Below, piece by piece: positions 37,701-48,138 of a DNA stretch of 64,000 nt (the first letter of the stretch is position 1; the number at the start of each line of letters is the position of its first letter). The translations under genes and the position numbers were made by a program. The notes under the pieces are model-generated. The model was given only the letters and a program-made list of their open reading frames with translations, was not told where the DNA came from and ran no database searches. The DNA is from Vibrio gazogenes. GTDB taxonomy: Bacteria; Pseudomonadota; Gammaproteobacteria; Enterobacterales; Vibrionaceae. Location: the NCBI RefSeq assembly GCF_023920225.1, contig NZ_CP092587.1:1302001-1366000 (forward strand). Direction: 5' to 3'.

Positions 37701-38257
37701 TCAAAACGATAGGGGAGGTCACTGCCCATCGGGAACAGGTCGAGAATGGCCCCCCGGCTTGCATATTCACCCGGGCCAAACACTTGATCGACATGACGAT
37801 AGCCGGCATTTTCAAGTTGTTCTCTGAGCTTTACTAAAGAAAAGCGATCTCTTTGTTTGACGATCAGTGTATGTTGCAGCAAAAAATCGCGGGGTGACTG
37901 TTTTTGCAGTAATGTCGTCACCGGGATAATCGTCATCCCACCCGGTTGTTTGGGCAGATGATAGAGCCTTGAGATCCGATCAGAGATAATGTCCTGATGC
38001 GGGGAAAAGCTGTCATAAGGCAGTGTTTCCCAGTCCGGGAATACCGTGATGTCGGCTGAGTAGAATTGTTCGATTTCCTGCTGTAATTTCAACGCCATCT
38101 GCGGGTCCGCAGTGACGAGCAGCGTATGGTGTTGATGCCGATGGGACAGCTCTGCTGCCACCAGTGCGAGACTGGCACCCGTCAGGTTACCGATCTGTTT
38201 TTTATCTCCCGGGCCTTGAGATGCCGGAAGCGATAGAATGGGGTTTAAGCTGGTCAT
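34793..38257 (-). CDS. mfd: transcription-repair coupling factor
   Basis: Mfd pushes stalled RNA polymerase off damaged DNA and recruits UvrA. The product from the ATG at 38257 has 1154 residues; a TTG eight codons earlier would overlap the previous gene. The UvrB-homology module is N-terminal (about 1-350). The RNA polymerase-interacting domain is near 480-550 (PVVHIDHGIGRYIGLQ). The translocase has Walker A CGDVGFGKTEVAMRAA, the DEEHRFGV box and LTATPIPRTLNMA, and the TRG motif GRVGRS follows. The C-terminal autoinhibitory domain is complete. It follows the PilZ gene by seven bases. Confidence 0.97.
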   Translation of the reverse strand: MTSLNPILSLPASQGPGDKKQIGNLTGASLALVAAELSHRHQHHTLLVTADPQMALKLQQEIEQFYSADITVFPDWETLPYDSFSPHQDIISDRISRLYHLPKQPGGMTIIPVTTLLQKQSPRDFLLQHTLIVKQRDRFSLVKLREQLENAGYRHVDQVFGPGEYASRGAILDLFPMGSDLPYRFDFFDDEIDTIRTFDPENQRSIEEIQEVRLLPAHEFPTTASAIEAFRSRFRQRFEASREPESVYMQVSKGIWPAGIEYWQPLFFDHTETLFDYLPAETQLIVVGDIEPSIDRFLSDVHERYEQRRVDPLRPLLEPAELWLQKDQLFAMLKPFSQFQVHSEPVTEKAGRFNLQVSPLPEIKAQHQHKEPLAALRQFVESHTGQIVFSVESEGRREALLELLQRIKLRPTTLPSFQDACLSDEKYALILGTAEHGFILREQQVALICESDLLGDRVVQRRKKDKRVTNSDAVIRNLAELKPGQPVVHIDHGIGRYIGLQTLEVGGITTEYVTLEYQGEAKLYVPVSALNLISRYSGGADENAPIHKLGGESWTKARRKAAEKARDVAAELLDVYAKRELKPGHVFALDREQYATFKASFPFEETDDQSMAINAVLSDMCQNKAMDRLICGDVGFGKTEVAMRAAFVCTDNSKQVAVLVPTTLLAQQHFENFRDRFANHPIRVEVLSRFKTAKEQKQILQDVADGKIDILVGTHKLLSNELKFKDLGLLIVDEEHRFGVRQKEKVKAMRADVDILTLTATPIPRTLNMAMSGMRDLSIIATPPARRLAVKTFVRQSDQTIIREAVLREVMRGGQVYYLHNQVETIDKVAADLEKLIPEARITVAHGQMRERELERIMNDFYHQRFNLLVCTTIIETGIDVPTANTIIMHRADTLGLAQLHQLRGRVGRSHHQAYAYLLTPHPKAMTKDAVKRLEALASLEDLGAGFTLATHDLEIRGAGELLGEEQSGQIQSVGFTLYMEMLEQAVEALKSGKEPSLDDLLKTQTEVELRLPALLPDDYIPDINTRLSMYKQIASVSNPDELNELRVELIDRFGKLPDAALNLLEISKLKLEAAALNIKKIEAHSKGGYIEFDLNASINPAYLVQLLQSQPKQYGMDGPTKFKFTLPLEERSQRLGFIRDMLNEFQQNILPAS

Positions 38258-38264
38258 GAGTTTG

Positions 38265-38831
38265 CTATTTATTTCTTTCAAGAGAGCGACGACGGAGTAG
38301 TTTCTGCTGTTGATATAGAGCGGCTCGAATTAATAAATCTTGATCGGATTCTCTCAGGAGATCGTATTTCACGGTTACAAGATAGTGTTCATCTTCAACC
38401 TGACAGTTGCCAACATGAGCATAACAATATATTGCGGCAGGTGGGTGATCCAGAAACAATTTGACGCGTAGTAACGTATCGACGTCTATCGGATGATGGC
38501 TGACATAAGTACACTGACTGGCGCCAAACGATGCAGTCTGGTGGCGTTGCTGAGGGTCATCTTGCTGAGACAACATAAAGTTCAATAGCATGTTTAATTT
38601 GGTATTTTGATTATCCAGTAACTGAATGAGATTTTTAAAGTCATTGTTTTTCAGTTCCTGCCGGGCCACATCACCAAGTTGGTCAAGATGACTAAATTCA
38701 CATGCAACAATAAATGGTACAGGGATTTCACTTTCAAATATCTCTTCAGAAGGAAATGATACCCCGGCCTCCAAAGGCTCAATATTGATTGTGAGTGCAT
38801 GTTGCACTGTAAAAAACTCTTGTTCGACCAT
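38265..38831 (-). CDS. PilZ-domain protein, PlzB-like
   Basis: The 188-residue product stands directly before mfd, where V. cholerae has plzB (VC1885 from memory). PilZ proteins usually bind cyclic di-GMP through an RxxxR string and a (D/N)xSxxG string. Here neither is evident: no N-terminal RxxxR is found, and the region FGASQCTYVSHHPIDVDTLL replaces the second motif. So it is probably a degenerate PilZ that does not bind the nucleotide and may act through protein contacts. The basic C-terminus reads LLRRRSLERNK. It is cotranscribed with mfd and csiV. Confidence 0.78.
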   Translation of the reverse strand: MVEQEFFTVQHALTINIEPLEAGVSFPSEEIFESEIPVPFIVACEFSHLDQLGDVARQELKNNDFKNLIQLLDNQNTKLNMLLNFMLSQQDDPQQRHQTASFGASQCTYVSHHPIDVDTLLRVKLFLDHPPAAIYCYAHVGNCQVEDEHYLVTVKYDLLRESDQDLLIRAALYQQQKLLRRRSLERNK

Positions 38832-38995
38832 GGTTCATTCCTCATCTTTGCATGTTGATTATCGCTATACGAATGAACTAATCAAGGTATAGAGCTGTCA
38901 TTTGTATGAATTAACAATGAATTGGCAAATTAATGCTACAACCAGAGTCAGTTTATCGTTAAAGTACCGTGCAATAGTCTTTATTGGTTTATAGT

Positions 38996-40204
38996 ATGTT
39001 TCGTCCTGTTTCGGTATTTATAGGGTTCAGATATTTACGAGGACAGTCAGGTGATCGGTTCAGCCGTTTTGTTTCCCGCATTTCAACGGTCGGTATCACA
39101 ATCGGCGTGTTAGCGCTGGTCACGGTTTTGTCGGTCATGAATGGCTTTGAGTCTCAACTGAAGAACCGAATTCTCGGGGTTTTACCTCATGCGGTCGTTT
39201 ATCAGGGACATGAACGAACCCAATGGCAAGCAACGCCGCCGTCTTTTCTTAAACAGTTTCCCGCGCAGTCTTCCCCTGAACCTATTGTGCGTGGTGAAGC
39301 GGTTATACAAAGTGCCAGCGAGCTATCGGCCGGTATCATGCTAGGGATTGAGCCTCAGGACAACGATCCACTTGCGCAATACTTGATCATCGGAACGATG
39401 CAAGATTTACATGCCGGAGATTATACACTTTTCCTCGGCCATCAGTTAGCAAGACAACTGAATGTCTCTCAAGGCGATAAAGTTCGTCTGATGGTGACAC
39501 AAGCGAGTCAGTTTACACCTCTGGGCCGTATTCCCAGTCAACGCAATTTTACCGTCGCCGGTATCTTTAACACCGGGTCTGATATCGACGGTCAACTGAT
39601 CATTACCCATATCCATGATGCGCAGCGGTTGTTGCGCCTAAATGAGCATACCATTTCAGGTTGGCGACTGTCGTTTGCCGACCCTTTTATGGTCTCTGAA
39701 CTGGCGAAAAAACCATTACCGCAAGGGTGGCACTGGAGTGACTGGCGGGATCAGCGCGGCGAATTATTTCAGGCCGTTCGGATGGAAAAAAACATGATGG
39801 GGCTGATGTTGGGACTGATTGTCGCCATCGCCGCTTTTAATATTATTTCTGCGTTGATCATGGTTGTGATGGAAAAACAGTCAGAAGTGGCGATTTTGAA
39901 AACGCAAGGGATGACGAATTTGCAGGTTCTGTTTGTCTTTATTGTACAGGGCGCCAGCAGTGGTATTGCCGGTGCGCTGAGTGGTGGCATTCTCGGCATC
40001 CTGATTGCGAGCTACCTGAATCCGATTTTACAGATATTGGGGGTGGACTTGATTGCGATGGGCGGTTCGTTACCCGTGATGATTCGGCCCGGCCAAATTG
40101 TAGTGGTGGAGTTGCTGACCATTGCTTTGAGTCTTTTGGCAACCTTGTATCCTTCACTTCGTGCATCATCCGTTCACCCAGCAGAGGCTTTACGATATGA
40201 ATAA
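38996..40204 (+). CDS. lolC: lipoprotein-releasing ABC transporter permease LolC
   Basis: LolCDE extracts outer-membrane lipoproteins from the inner membrane and hands them to LolA. From the ATG at 38996 the product has 402 residues, beginning [20 protein letters not shown]. There are four membrane helices (about 22-48, then three in 265-395) and a large periplasmic domain between the first two, which in LolC carries the hook that docks LolA. No clear RBS stands before the ATG (TTTATAGT). It is divergent from plzB and overlaps lolD by eight bases. Confidence 0.93.
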   Translation: MFRPVSVFIGFRYLRGQSGDRFSRFVSRISTVGITIGVLALVTVLSVMNGFESQLKNRILGVLPHAVVYQGHERTQWQATPPSFLKQFPAQSSPEPIVRGEAVIQSASELSAGIMLGIEPQDNDPLAQYLIIGTMQDLHAGDYTLFLGHQLARQLNVSQGDKVRLMVTQASQFTPLGRIPSQRNFTVAGIFNTGSDIDGQLIITHIHDAQRLLRLNEHTISGWRLSFADPFMVSELAKKPLPQGWHWSDWRDQRGELFQAVRMEKNMMGLMLGLIVAIAAFNIISALIMVVMEKQSEVAILKTQGMTNLQVLFVFIVQGASSGIAGALSGGILGILIASYLNPILQILGVDLIAMGGSLPVMIRPGQIVVVELLTIALSLLATLYPSLRASSVHPAEALRYE

Positions 40205-40871
40205 TCTCCTTGAATGCCGCCAGATCACAAAAATTTATCGGGAAGGAGAGCTTGCGACACATGTCTTACAAGGTGTCAGTTTTTCGATGCAGCCTGGAGA
40301 GTTTGCTTCGATTGTTGGGTCATCCGGCTCGGGGAAAAGTACCCTACTACACATCTTAGGGGCACTTGATCAACCCACCAGTGGCGATGTGACGTTTTTA
40401 GGTCATGACATGTTGCAGCTTCGCTCCGCGCAGCAGGCTAAAATCCGCAATCAACACATTGGTTTTGTGTATCAGTTTCATCACTTACTCGCAGATTTTT
40501 CAGCATTAGAAAATGTGGCAATGCCGTTGCTGATTGGTGGTGAGTCAGTTGCAAATGCGACTCACACGGCGCAACAATGGCTTGCTCGTGTCGGGCTTGA
40601 TCACCGGCTCTCTCATCGCCCGAGTGAACTTTCGGGAGGCGAGCGGCAACGGGTTGCGATAGCTAGGGCGCTGGTCAACAAACCGTCTTTGGTATTGGCT
40701 GATGAACCGACCGGTAATCTGGATCATCAGACGGCTCTGGCTGTGTATGAGCTGATGAGAGAGTTGAACGAAGATTCTCAAACTGCATTTTTAGTGGTCA
40801 CGCATGATCAGGAACTTGCGGGGAAAATGAATCGTATTCTGACGATGAAAGACGGTTTACTGACGTCGTAA
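40197..40871 (+). CDS. lolD: lipoprotein-releasing ABC transporter ATPase LolD
   Basis: LolD powers the LolCDE complex. The 224-residue product from ATG 40197 has Walker [10 protein letters not shown] near residue 42, the LolD-type Q-loop ([20 protein letters not shown]), the [15 protein letters not shown] signature and Walker [13 protein letters not shown]. The reading frame begins inside the last codons of lolC (ATGAATAA), so translation is coupled. lolE follows after 12 bases. Confidence 0.95.
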   Translation: MNNLLECRQITKIYREGELATHVLQGVSFSMQPGEFASIVGSSGSGKSTLLHILGALDQPTSGDVTFLGHDMLQLRSAQQAKIRNQHIGFVYQFHHLLADFSALENVAMPLLIGGESVANATHTAQQWLARVGLDHRLSHRPSELSGGERQRVAIARALVNKPSLVLADEPTGNLDHQTALAVYELMRELNEDSQTAFLVVTHDQELAGKMNRILTMKDGLLTS

Positions 40872-40883
40872 GGAGAGCACAAA

Positions 40884-42131
40884 GTGATTTCATCATTATC
40901 TCTGATGATTGGTCGTCGTTTTAGCCGTTCCAAAAAAAGAAACAAACTGGTTTCCTTTATTTCCATGTCTTCCACTCTAGGGATTGCTTTCGGGGTCGCT
41001 GTGATTGTGATTGGTTTATCAGCGATGAACGGGTTTGAAAGAGAATTAGATAACCGGGTTCTATCTGTGATTCCTCATGGTGAATTTGAGGGTGTCGAAG
41101 GGTCGATCCAAGCGTGGCCGGCCATGATGAAGAAAGTTACTTCTTTTCCTCAGATTGTTGCGGCTGCACCTTATGTCCGGTTTACCGCGTTGGCAGAGAA
41201 AGGCCAACAACTGAAAGCGATAGAGGTCCGTGGTATTGACCCAGAGATGGAGCGTCACGTATCTGAGCTTTCCCGCTATATCACGGGACAGACATTTACC
41301 AAGGCTTCTCCCGGCAAGCATCAGGTCATCCTCGGGCAGGGTGTTGCCCAACGTTTGGGTGTCCATGTCGGTGACGCTTTGACATTGATGGTGCCGAATA
41401 TGTCAGGGGGAGCCAAATCACTGAAAGCCCCTCAACGGATACGGGTCACGTTGGTTGGCGTATTGGCACTGCATGGGCAGATTGATCACAATCTGGCATT
41501 GATTCCTCTGGAAGATGCACAACAATATACCGGTATTGGCTCAGCAGTGACCGGCGTATCCGTCAAAGTACATGATGTGTTCCGCGCAGAGCAAATTGTG
41601 CATCAGGTCGGTAATCAGCTCAATCAATATGTTTATCTACGAAGCTGGCAGCGGCAGTACGGCTATCTTTACCGGGATATTCAGTTAGTGCGTACAATTT
41701 TGTATCTGGTGATGGTTCTCGTGATTGGGGTGGCAAGTTTTAATATTGTTTCAACCTTAATGATGGCGGTGAAAGATCGCGCTGCAGAAATTGCGATTTT
41801 GAGAACGATGGGTGCTTCGGATCGCTTGATTCGGCAGATATTCATGTGGCAGGGGATTTTTTCCGGCGTATTGGGCAGTCTGTGTGGCAGCGTCATTGGC
41901 GTATTGGTTGCAACGAATCTCACCGGGCTGATTCAACAACTCGAGTCGCTCATCGGCCATCACTTTTTATCCGGTGATATTTATTTTGTCGATTTTCTGC
42001 CATCTCAAGTGGAAGTTCGAGATGTGGTGTTGGTGTCTGGGACAGCGATTTTATTGAGTCTGGCTGCAACATTTTATCCCGCATTGAAGGCGAGTCGTCT
42101 CAATCCCGCAACCGTTCTTTCTTCCCGATAG
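40884..42131 (+). CDS. lolE: lipoprotein-releasing ABC transporter permease LolE
   Basis: LolE is the LolCDE subunit that takes up the lipoprotein. The 415-residue product starts at GTG 40884 behind a strong AAGGAG. It has the MacB/LolE layout: an N-terminal helix (SFISMSSTLGIAFGVAVIVI), a periplasmic domain, then three helices (about 275-400). AMNGFERELDNRVLSVIPHG near residue 50 and DRAAEIAILRTMGAS near 299 are family strings. A hairpin terminator follows. Confidence 0.94.
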   Translation: MISSLSLMIGRRFSRSKKRNKLVSFISMSSTLGIAFGVAVIVIGLSAMNGFERELDNRVLSVIPHGEFEGVEGSIQAWPAMMKKVTSFPQIVAAAPYVRFTALAEKGQQLKAIEVRGIDPEMERHVSELSRYITGQTFTKASPGKHQVILGQGVAQRLGVHVGDALTLMVPNMSGGAKSLKAPQRIRVTLVGVLALHGQIDHNLALIPLEDAQQYTGIGSAVTGVSVKVHDVFRAEQIVHQVGNQLNQYVYLRSWQRQYGYLYRDIQLVRTILYLVMVLVIGVASFNIVSTLMMAVKDRAAEIAILRTMGASDRLIRQIFMWQGIFSGVLGSLCGSVIGVLVATNLTGLIQQLESLIGHHFLSGDIYFVDFLPSQVEVRDVVLVSGTAILLSLAATFYPALKASRLNPATVLSSR

Positions 42132-42170
42132 ATTCCTTTCGATAGACACTTTTCTATAGATAAACAACAA

Positions 42171-42206
42171 GCGACTTCAGCATTGATCACGATCTGAAGT
42201 CGCTTT
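42171..42206 (+). terminator. terminator after lolE
   Basis: GCGACTTCAG and CTGAAGTCGC form a perfect ten-base stem around CATTGATCACGAT, followed by TTTGG. It lies 40 bases after the lolE stop. Confidence 0.75.
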
Positions 42207-42385
42207 GGTGAGACTCTCCAACGCTTATTGCGTTGCCCTTCCTGAAATGTATCACCTGAACCGGGTAAAAAGTGGCGAGAAATAAAGTGTGAAGTGAATC
42301 GAGGATAATCATTCACTCATATCAACGCTTTCACACTTTTGTCACGGATGCCTCGTAATGACGAACACTTGTCAAGACGCTCTCT

Positions 42386-42425
42386 TTCTATCCGGTTATT
42401 TTAAATTCTATCCGGTTACTTTAAT
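42386..42425. repeat. 20-bp tandem duplication at the end of the DUF2062 gene
   Basis: TTCTATCCGGTTATTTTAAA and TTCTATCCGGTTACTTTAAT stand head to tail with 18 of 20 bases alike. The second copy contains the stop codon and last codons of the DUF2062 gene, so the gene end seems to have been duplicated once. Confidence 0.7.
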
Positions 42426-42925
42426 TGTCGCTTTTGCCAGCTTCTGACCACGGAGTAACGCCACAAACCATGAATCCCAAAGTAGCCGAGCAGAGCACAG
42501 ACGACACCACAAATTAAACACCCTACAACCAGTGAGGGAGCAATAGTTGACATCTGTTGAGTGATATAGCTCCAAGACAGTTCAAAATGAAAATGTTGGG
42601 GCGGTTCATGGAGAACCCAAGCGCCCAGCTTATAAGCAAAATAGAAGAGGACCGGCATGGTGATCGGGTTACTGACCCAAACCAAGGCGACAGAGAGCGG
42701 GAGATTGACACCACATGCGATAGCAAGTCCAGCAGACATGATCATCTGACTGGGAAGCGGAACAAATGCCATAAATAAGCCAACGGCAAAAGCACCGGCA
42801 GCTGAACGACGGTTCAGACACCATAAATTGGGGTTATACAACACGTTACCAAAGATTCTCAGGGCTTTTTGCCGTTTGATTAGTTCCCTGTCTGGTAAGA
42901 ATCGCTTAATTAATTTTTTAGGCAT
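42416..42925 (-). CDS. DUF2062 family membrane protein
   Basis: The function is unknown. The 169-residue product has a basic N-terminus (MPKKLIKRFLPDRELIKRQK), the family string NRRSAAGAFAVGLFMAFVPL near 39-58, and three or four hydrophobic segments (about 46-78, 83-104, 128-155). PLPSQM and SNPITMPVLFYFAYKLG are typical of DUF2062. Its start lies only eight bases from the comEC start on the other strand. Confidence 0.85.
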   Translation of the reverse strand: MPKKLIKRFLPDRELIKRQKALRIFGNVLYNPNLWCLNRRSAAGAFAVGLFMAFVPLPSQMIMSAGLAIACGVNLPLSVALVWVSNPITMPVLFYFAYKLGAWVLHEPPQHFHFELSWSYITQQMSTIAPSLVVGCLICGVVCALLGYFGIHGLWRYSVVRSWQKRQLK

Positions 42926-42933
42926 ATAAAACG

Positions 42934-45201
42934 ATGGCTCTTATAAAAAACAACTGGTTACTCAGTTCTTATTGTTTAACATTATTATCATCACCTTACT
43001 GGCCGAAGATGCCGGGTATGATTTATTGCTGGTGGGGTGTCTTGCTGCTGTTTCTTACTCTCCGAATTCATCAATTGTGGTACACAATCGGTATATGCAC
43101 CGCATTGATATTGGTATTACTTCACGGAAATATATTTAAACGACAATCTGACATTCTATTTCAATCTAAGCACGATATTACCATAAACGTTAAAGTTGAC
43201 AGCTTTTTTACACCAAATAGTTTTGGCTATAGTGCGCAAGCGCAAGTCTTATCGATAAATAACACACCTATTAGGTGGTGGATGCAACCAAAAGTCAAGC
43301 TATATACAGTTGGTCAATACGACCCCGGTGATATATTGAAAATGTCGGTAACGATCAAACCAATTACCGGTTTACTCAATGAAGCCGGATTTGATAGTGA
43401 ACGCTATTTTTTCAGTCAAGGTATTGTGGCAAAAGTATTCGCTCGTTCCGATATTGAGGTAAAAAAGTCAGGAGATGCTTGGCGTTATCGGTTATTTCAG
43501 CAAGTGGCTCAGCAGCTCCGAGACGATCCGTTGAAAGGTATGATTCTGGCGCTTTCTTTTGCCAATCGTAATGATTTAACTGAGCAACAGTGGCAGGTTC
43601 TGAAAGAGAGTGGTTTAGCACATCTGATCGCTATCTCTGGTTTGCACATCGGTATTGCTTATTCATTCGGTTTTTTGCTTGGCATCCCCGTTTCTCGTTT
43701 AGGCCGATGCTGGTTATGGACACCGGTTATCTTGGGTGGCTGTTCAGCTTTGATTTACGCATGGTTAGCCGGTTTTTCACTGCCGACCCAACGGGCGATG
43801 CTGATGTTACTTATCCATATTGTACTCAGACTGAGCCATAGTCGAGTCAGTCTCAGAGAGCGATTTCTACTCACGTTAAGCGGTATATTAACCATTCATC
43901 CGTTTGCCGGTGTTTCAGCCAGTTTCTGGATGTCGTTTGCTGCGGTTTTCTTTGTCCTATATCTGGTGAATCAAGAAAGAGATGTTCTACACCGTGATCG
44001 CATTAGAAAACTGATACGACAGATGAAAGGGCATCTTGTATTAATGATCGGTATGTTGCCGGTCAGTGCTTACTTTTTTGGTGGGGTGAGTCTGATTGCA
44101 CCCTTGTATAACTTGGTATTTATTCCTTGGTTCAGTGTTCTCGTGGTGCCTTTAGTTTTTGTTGGTTTGTGGGTCACGAGTTTGGGTGGTTCGGCCATAC
44201 TCATATGGCAGGCGATTCATGGTTTACTTGAACCGGTTATGTGGGCTGCCAGTTTCGCTGGGCCGGCTTGGTTGTTTACCTCTTCTCATCTTATCGCTCT
44301 CTTGATTATTGCCACAGCGGTTGTGCTGTTTTGGCCTATCTTATCATCCCGTAGTCTCGGTTTTTTTCTGGTCATGATGTGCGGGTTTTCCGTTGGGCGT
44401 GACACAACAACCGACTGGCAGATTGACATTCTGGATGTCGGTCATGGTCTGTCGATCTTAATCGGGAGACATGGGCATTACATTCTCTATGATACGGGCA
44501 AAAGCTGGCCGGGAGGGAGTATTGTTCAGTCTGTGGTCACTCCCGTTTTAAGGCAGCGAGGGATTCGTCATCTGGATGGTTTGATTCTCAGTCATTTGGA
44601 CAATGATCATGCCGGGGGGCGTTTTGAACTTGAAAAAATCTGGCATCCCCAATGGAAACGAGCCAGTGAATTTCTGCCGGGATATCAGCCTTGCGCGCAA
44701 GGGGATTCATGGCAGTGGCAAGGATTGACGTTTGATATTTTATGGCCGCCGGAACCCGTTGTAAAAGCGGATAACGATGCTTCATGTACGATTCGGGTTT
44801 CTGATGATGCCGGACATTCTATTCTGTTGACCGGTGATATTGAAAAGGGGAGTGAATGGCAGATGTTACAGCAGAATCTGCCACTGGGCAGTGACGTGGT
44901 GGTGGTGCCTCATCATGGCAGCTATACATCCTCTTCTTCTTTATGGGTAAAACGGGTCGGTGCCGAGTTAGCCATAGCTTCTTTGGCTGGGATGAATCGC
45001 TGGCATTTACCGAATAAGGGGGTCGTCAAACGTTATCAGCAAAATGGTACGCAATGGTTAGACACGGCCACGTCCGGTCAAATTCAGATCATCATTTCCG
45101 GTAAAAAACGCGAGGTCAATACAACGCGCAGCGACACCTTCTCGCCATGGTATAGGCAGACGCTACGTAAACAGGTAGAATGGCGCGGTTATTCTCGATG
45201 A
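42934..45201 (+). CDS. comEC: DNA internalisation competence protein ComEC/Rec2
   Basis: ComEC forms the inner-membrane channel through which one strand of incoming DNA passes during natural transformation. The 755-residue product has N-terminal membrane helices, an OB-like domain (about 60-190), the Competence membrane domain with [18 protein letters not shown] near 232 and [15 protein letters not shown] near 286, and a C-terminal metallo-beta-lactamase-like domain (about 490-730). That domain keeps the metal site [10 protein letters not shown] near 553-562 and VVPHHGS. It is full length. The RBS is weak. Chitin/TfoX control is known in Vibrio but cannot be seen here. Confidence 0.95.
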   Translation: MALIKNNWLLSSYCLTLLSSPYWPKMPGMIYCWWGVLLLFLTLRIHQLWYTIGICTALILVLLHGNIFKRQSDILFQSKHDITINVKVDSFFTPNSFGYSAQAQVLSINNTPIRWWMQPKVKLYTVGQYDPGDILKMSVTIKPITGLLNEAGFDSERYFFSQGIVAKVFARSDIEVKKSGDAWRYRLFQQVAQQLRDDPLKGMILALSFANRNDLTEQQWQVLKESGLAHLIAISGLHIGIAYSFGFLLGIPVSRLGRCWLWTPVILGGCSALIYAWLAGFSLPTQRAMLMLLIHIVLRLSHSRVSLRERFLLTLSGILTIHPFAGVSASFWMSFAAVFFVLYLVNQERDVLHRDRIRKLIRQMKGHLVLMIGMLPVSAYFFGGVSLIAPLYNLVFIPWFSVLVVPLVFVGLWVTSLGGSAILIWQAIHGLLEPVMWAASFAGPAWLFTSSHLIALLIIATAVVLFWPILSSRSLGFFLVMMCGFSVGRDTTTDWQIDILDVGHGLSILIGRHGHYILYDTGKSWPGGSIVQSVVTPVLRQRGIRHLDGLILSHLDNDHAGGRFELEKIWHPQWKRASEFLPGYQPCAQGDSWQWQGLTFDILWPPEPVVKADNDASCTIRVSDDAGHSILLTGDIEKGSEWQMLQQNLPLGSDVVVVPHHGSYTSSSSLWVKRVGAELAIASLAGMNRWHLPNKGVVKRYQQNGTQWLDTATSGQIQIIISGKKREVNTTRSDTFSPWYRQTLRKQVEWRGYSR

Positions 45202-45218
45202 AAAGTACCATGGTATCT

Positions 45219-46967
45219 ATGTCAAATATAAATGATGAAACGACTTGGCAAACGTTTAAGCGTCTTTGGGTTTACATCCGCTTATATAAGTCAGGTTTGT
45301 TTGTTGCCGTTATTGCTCTGATTATTAATGCTGCGTCGGATACCTACATGGTTTCCCTGCTCAAACCCCTGTTGGATGAAGGTTTTGGTTCCGCTGAATC
45401 TAATTTTCTGAAAATACTGCCACTCATTATTTTAGTCATGATGCTGATCCGTGGATGCAGTGGCTTTGTGTCATCGTATTGCTTGAGTTGGGTCTCTGGG
45501 AACGTCGTGATGATGATGCGACGTAAAATATTTAACCATTTCATGCACATGCCGGTGAGTTTCTTTGATAAGGAATCAACGGGTGGATTGTTGTCAAGAA
45601 TCACCTATGACACGGAACAGGTTGCCGGAGCCACGAGTCGGGCATTGGTCAGTATTGTCCGTGAGGGCGCCAGTATTGTGGGTTTGTTGGCATTGATGTT
45701 CTGGAACAGCTGGGAATTATCTCTGGTTTTGATTGTGGTCGCGCCCGTTGTTGCTGTGGCTATCCGGGTCGTGTCGAAACGGTTTCGGAAAATATCAAGA
45801 AATATGCAGGATGCGATGGGGCAGGTCACCTCGTCTGCTGAGCAGATGCTGAAGGGTCACAAAGTTGTTCTTAGCTATGGTGGACATGGTGTTGAATGCA
45901 AGCGTTTCGATGATGTGAGTAACCGGATGCGTCAACAGACGATGAAACTGGTCGCCGCTCAGGCAATCGCGAATCCTGTGATACAGATGATTGCTTCTCT
46001 GGCATTGGTAACGGTGTTATTTTTAGCCAGTGTGGACTCGATTCGTTCTGAACTGACTCCCGGCACATTTACTGTGATTTTTTCTGCAATGTTTGGTTTG
46101 ATGCGCCCATTAAAAGCGTTGACGAATGTAACATCAGATTTTCAACGTGGGATGGCTGCCAGTCAGACATTATTCTCATTGATCGATCTGGAGACAGAAA
46201 AAGATACCGGTAATTACGAAGCTGAGGCCGTGACGGGATTGGTTCAAGTCAATGATGTGACGTTTACCTACCAAGGCAAAGAAAAGCCGACACTTTCACA
46301 TATTTCTTTTGCCATCAAACCGGGCAATACCGTTGCTTTGGTTGGTCGTTCCGGTTCGGGGAAAAGTACTATTGCCAGCTTATTTACCCGTTTTTATGAT
46401 GTTGACGATGGTGTGATTCAGTTAGACGGGCAAGACATCCGGGATTATAAATTGACCAATCTTAGGAAACATTTTGCGTTGGTCTCGCAAAATGTACACC
46501 TATTTAACGATACGATCGCAAATAATATCGCCTATGCTGCGGAAGGTATTTATACCCGAGAACAAATTGAACACGCAGCCCGGCAGGCGCACGCGATGGA
46601 ATTCATTCAAAATATGCCCGCAGGTCTCGACACTGTGATCGGGGAGAATGGTGCCAACCTGTCTGGCGGACAACGCCAACGGATCGCGATCGCCCGGGCG
46701 CTGCTCAGAGATGCACCGGTTCTGATTTTGGATGAAGCAACATCTGCACTGGATACCGAATCAGAACGGGCAATTCAGGAAGCTTTGACTGAATTACAGA
46801 AGAATAAGACGGTTTTGGTGATTGCACACCGGTTATCGACGATTGAAGAAGCCGATGAAATTTTGGTGATTGATGAAGGTGAAATTATCGAAAGAGGTCA
46901 CCATGTGGCGCTGCTTGAAAAGCATGGTGCTTATGCTCAACTTCATCGTACACAGTTTGGTAGCTAA
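45219..46967 (+). CDS. msbA: lipid A export ATP-binding/permease protein MsbA
   Basis: MsbA flips lipid A-core across the inner membrane. From the ATG at 45219 the product has 582 residues, the E. coli length; ATGs at 45198 and 45210 are possible but not family-like. There are six membrane helices (about 20-320), Walker [10 protein letters not shown] near 377-385, [15 protein letters not shown] near 480 and Walker [13 protein letters not shown] near 501. It follows comEC by 17 bases and comes before lpxK, so lipid A export and its last phosphorylation step are encoded together. Confidence 0.96.
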   Translation: MSNINDETTWQTFKRLWVYIRLYKSGLFVAVIALIINAASDTYMVSLLKPLLDEGFGSAESNFLKILPLIILVMMLIRGCSGFVSSYCLSWVSGNVVMMMRRKIFNHFMHMPVSFFDKESTGGLLSRITYDTEQVAGATSRALVSIVREGASIVGLLALMFWNSWELSLVLIVVAPVVAVAIRVVSKRFRKISRNMQDAMGQVTSSAEQMLKGHKVVLSYGGHGVECKRFDDVSNRMRQQTMKLVAAQAIANPVIQMIASLALVTVLFLASVDSIRSELTPGTFTVIFSAMFGLMRPLKALTNVTSDFQRGMAASQTLFSLIDLETEKDTGNYEAEAVTGLVQVNDVTFTYQGKEKPTLSHISFAIKPGNTVALVGRSGSGKSTIASLFTRFYDVDDGVIQLDGQDIRDYKLTNLRKHFALVSQNVHLFNDTIANNIAYAAEGIYTREQIEHAARQAHAMEFIQNMPAGLDTVIGENGANLSGGQRQRIAIARALLRDAPVLILDEATSALDTESERAIQEALTELQKNKTVLVIAHRLSTIEEADEILVIDEGEIIERGHHVALLEKHGAYAQLHRTQFGS

Positions 46968-46970
46968 ATC

Positions 46971-47978
46971 GTGATTGAGAACATCTGGTTTAAACATCAT
47001 TTTGTCGGTCGGTTATTGGCACCGATCTTATGGCCGCTGAGTCTACTGTATCGTTGGGTCAGTGAAGCGCGCAGAAAAGCCTATCAACAAGGACATAAAC
47101 CAACTTATCGAGCACCGGTTCCGGTGATTGTTGTCGGTAATATTACCGCTGGAGGAAACGGGAAAACTCCAGTGGTTGTTTGGTTGGTGGAAGCATTACA
47201 GCAGATGGGGATGACACCGGGTGTCATTTCTCGGGGTTACGGCGGCAAAGCGCCACAATATCCATTACTGCTGACTCAAGAGACACCGGTTCACCACTGT
47301 GGTGATGAACCGAAACTGATACATCAGCGAACAGGCGCACCGGTTGCCGTGGCACCACACCGCGCAGATGCAGTGAAAGCATTATTAACACAAGGTGTGA
47401 ACGTGGTGGTTGCTGATGATGGTTTACAGCATTATGCGCTGGCGCGGGATATTGAAATTGTGGTTGTTGATGGTCAACGGCGGTTTGGTAATCAGCGGTT
47501 TATTCCCTACGGCCCATTGCGCGAGTCACTGCATCGACTGACATCGGTCGATTTTGTCATTAACAATGGTGGTACACCTGAATCGAATGAGATTCCAATG
47601 ACACTGACACCTCAGCAAGCCGTTCATCTTTGTTCCGGTATTCGTTGCGATGTTGCGCAATTAGGAAAATTAACCGCTATTGCAGGGATTGGTAATCCGT
47701 CACGTTTTTTTCAGACATTATTGCATTTAGGTGCGTCTTTGGTGACGACTCGAGAATTTGCCGATCACTATCAATATGATGTCCATGATATTGAGGGGAT
47801 TGCAGAAGAAGCCGAACATGTCATCATGACGGAAAAAGATGCTGTGAAATGTCTTCCTTTTGCGCAAGATAACTGGTGGTATTTACCTGTATCTGCGACG
47901 TTCCAACCTGTGGATGCGCAAAAAATATTACGATCAATTGAAGAGGTTATTAAACACTATGGATCATCGTCTGCTTGA
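46971..47978 (+). CDS. lpxK: tetraacyldisaccharide 4'-kinase
   Basis: LpxK adds the 4'-phosphate to make lipid IVA. The 335-residue product starts at GTG 46971, three bases after the msbA stop. The P-loop variant [14 protein letters not shown] is at about residues 55-68, and the family strings VISRGYGG and [12 protein letters not shown] (catalytic Asp-Asp-Gly-Leu) are present. The C-terminal [14 protein letters not shown] is intact. Its last 20 bases overlap the start of the small ycaR gene. Confidence 0.95.
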   Translation: MIENIWFKHHFVGRLLAPILWPLSLLYRWVSEARRKAYQQGHKPTYRAPVPVIVVGNITAGGNGKTPVVVWLVEALQQMGMTPGVISRGYGGKAPQYPLLLTQETPVHHCGDEPKLIHQRTGAPVAVAPHRADAVKALLTQGVNVVVADDGLQHYALARDIEIVVVDGQRRFGNQRFIPYGPLRESLHRLTSVDFVINNGGTPESNEIPMTLTPQQAVHLCSGIRCDVAQLGKLTAIAGIGNPSRFFQTLLHLGASLVTTREFADHYQYDVHDIEGIAEEAEHVIMTEKDAVKCLPFAQDNWWYLPVSATFQPVDAQKILRSIEEVIKHYGSSSA

Positions 47979-48138
47979 AATTGTTGCCTGTCCGGTATGT
48001 AAAGGGAAACTAACCTATGATAAAGAGCAACAAGAGTTGATTTGTAAATTTGATCGGCTTGCATATCCAATTCGAGAGGGAATCCCTGTGTTGTTGGAGC
48101 CAGAAGCACGAACTATGTCAATGGAAGAGGGGCGCTGA
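47959..48138 (+). CDS. ycaR: Trm112/YcaR family small zinc-ribbon-like protein (UPF0434)
   Basis: This 59-residue protein starts [18 protein letters not shown], overlapping the end of lpxK, and ends on the first base of kdsB. The CPVC pair is at residues 11 and 14; the second pair typical of a full zinc ribbon is reduced to a single Cys (LICK). YcaR stands between lpxK and kdsB in most gammaproteobacteria. Its role is not settled; Trm112-like proteins are partners of methyltransferases. Confidence 0.92.
   Translation: MDHRLLEIVACPVCKGKLTYDKEQQELICKFDRLAYPIREGIPVLLEPEARTMSMEEGR

Noticed and set aside
37312..37827. 171-residue plus-strand open frame opposite mfd
   Set aside because: It is antisense to the N-terminal part of an intact mfd; the length is due to codon bias.
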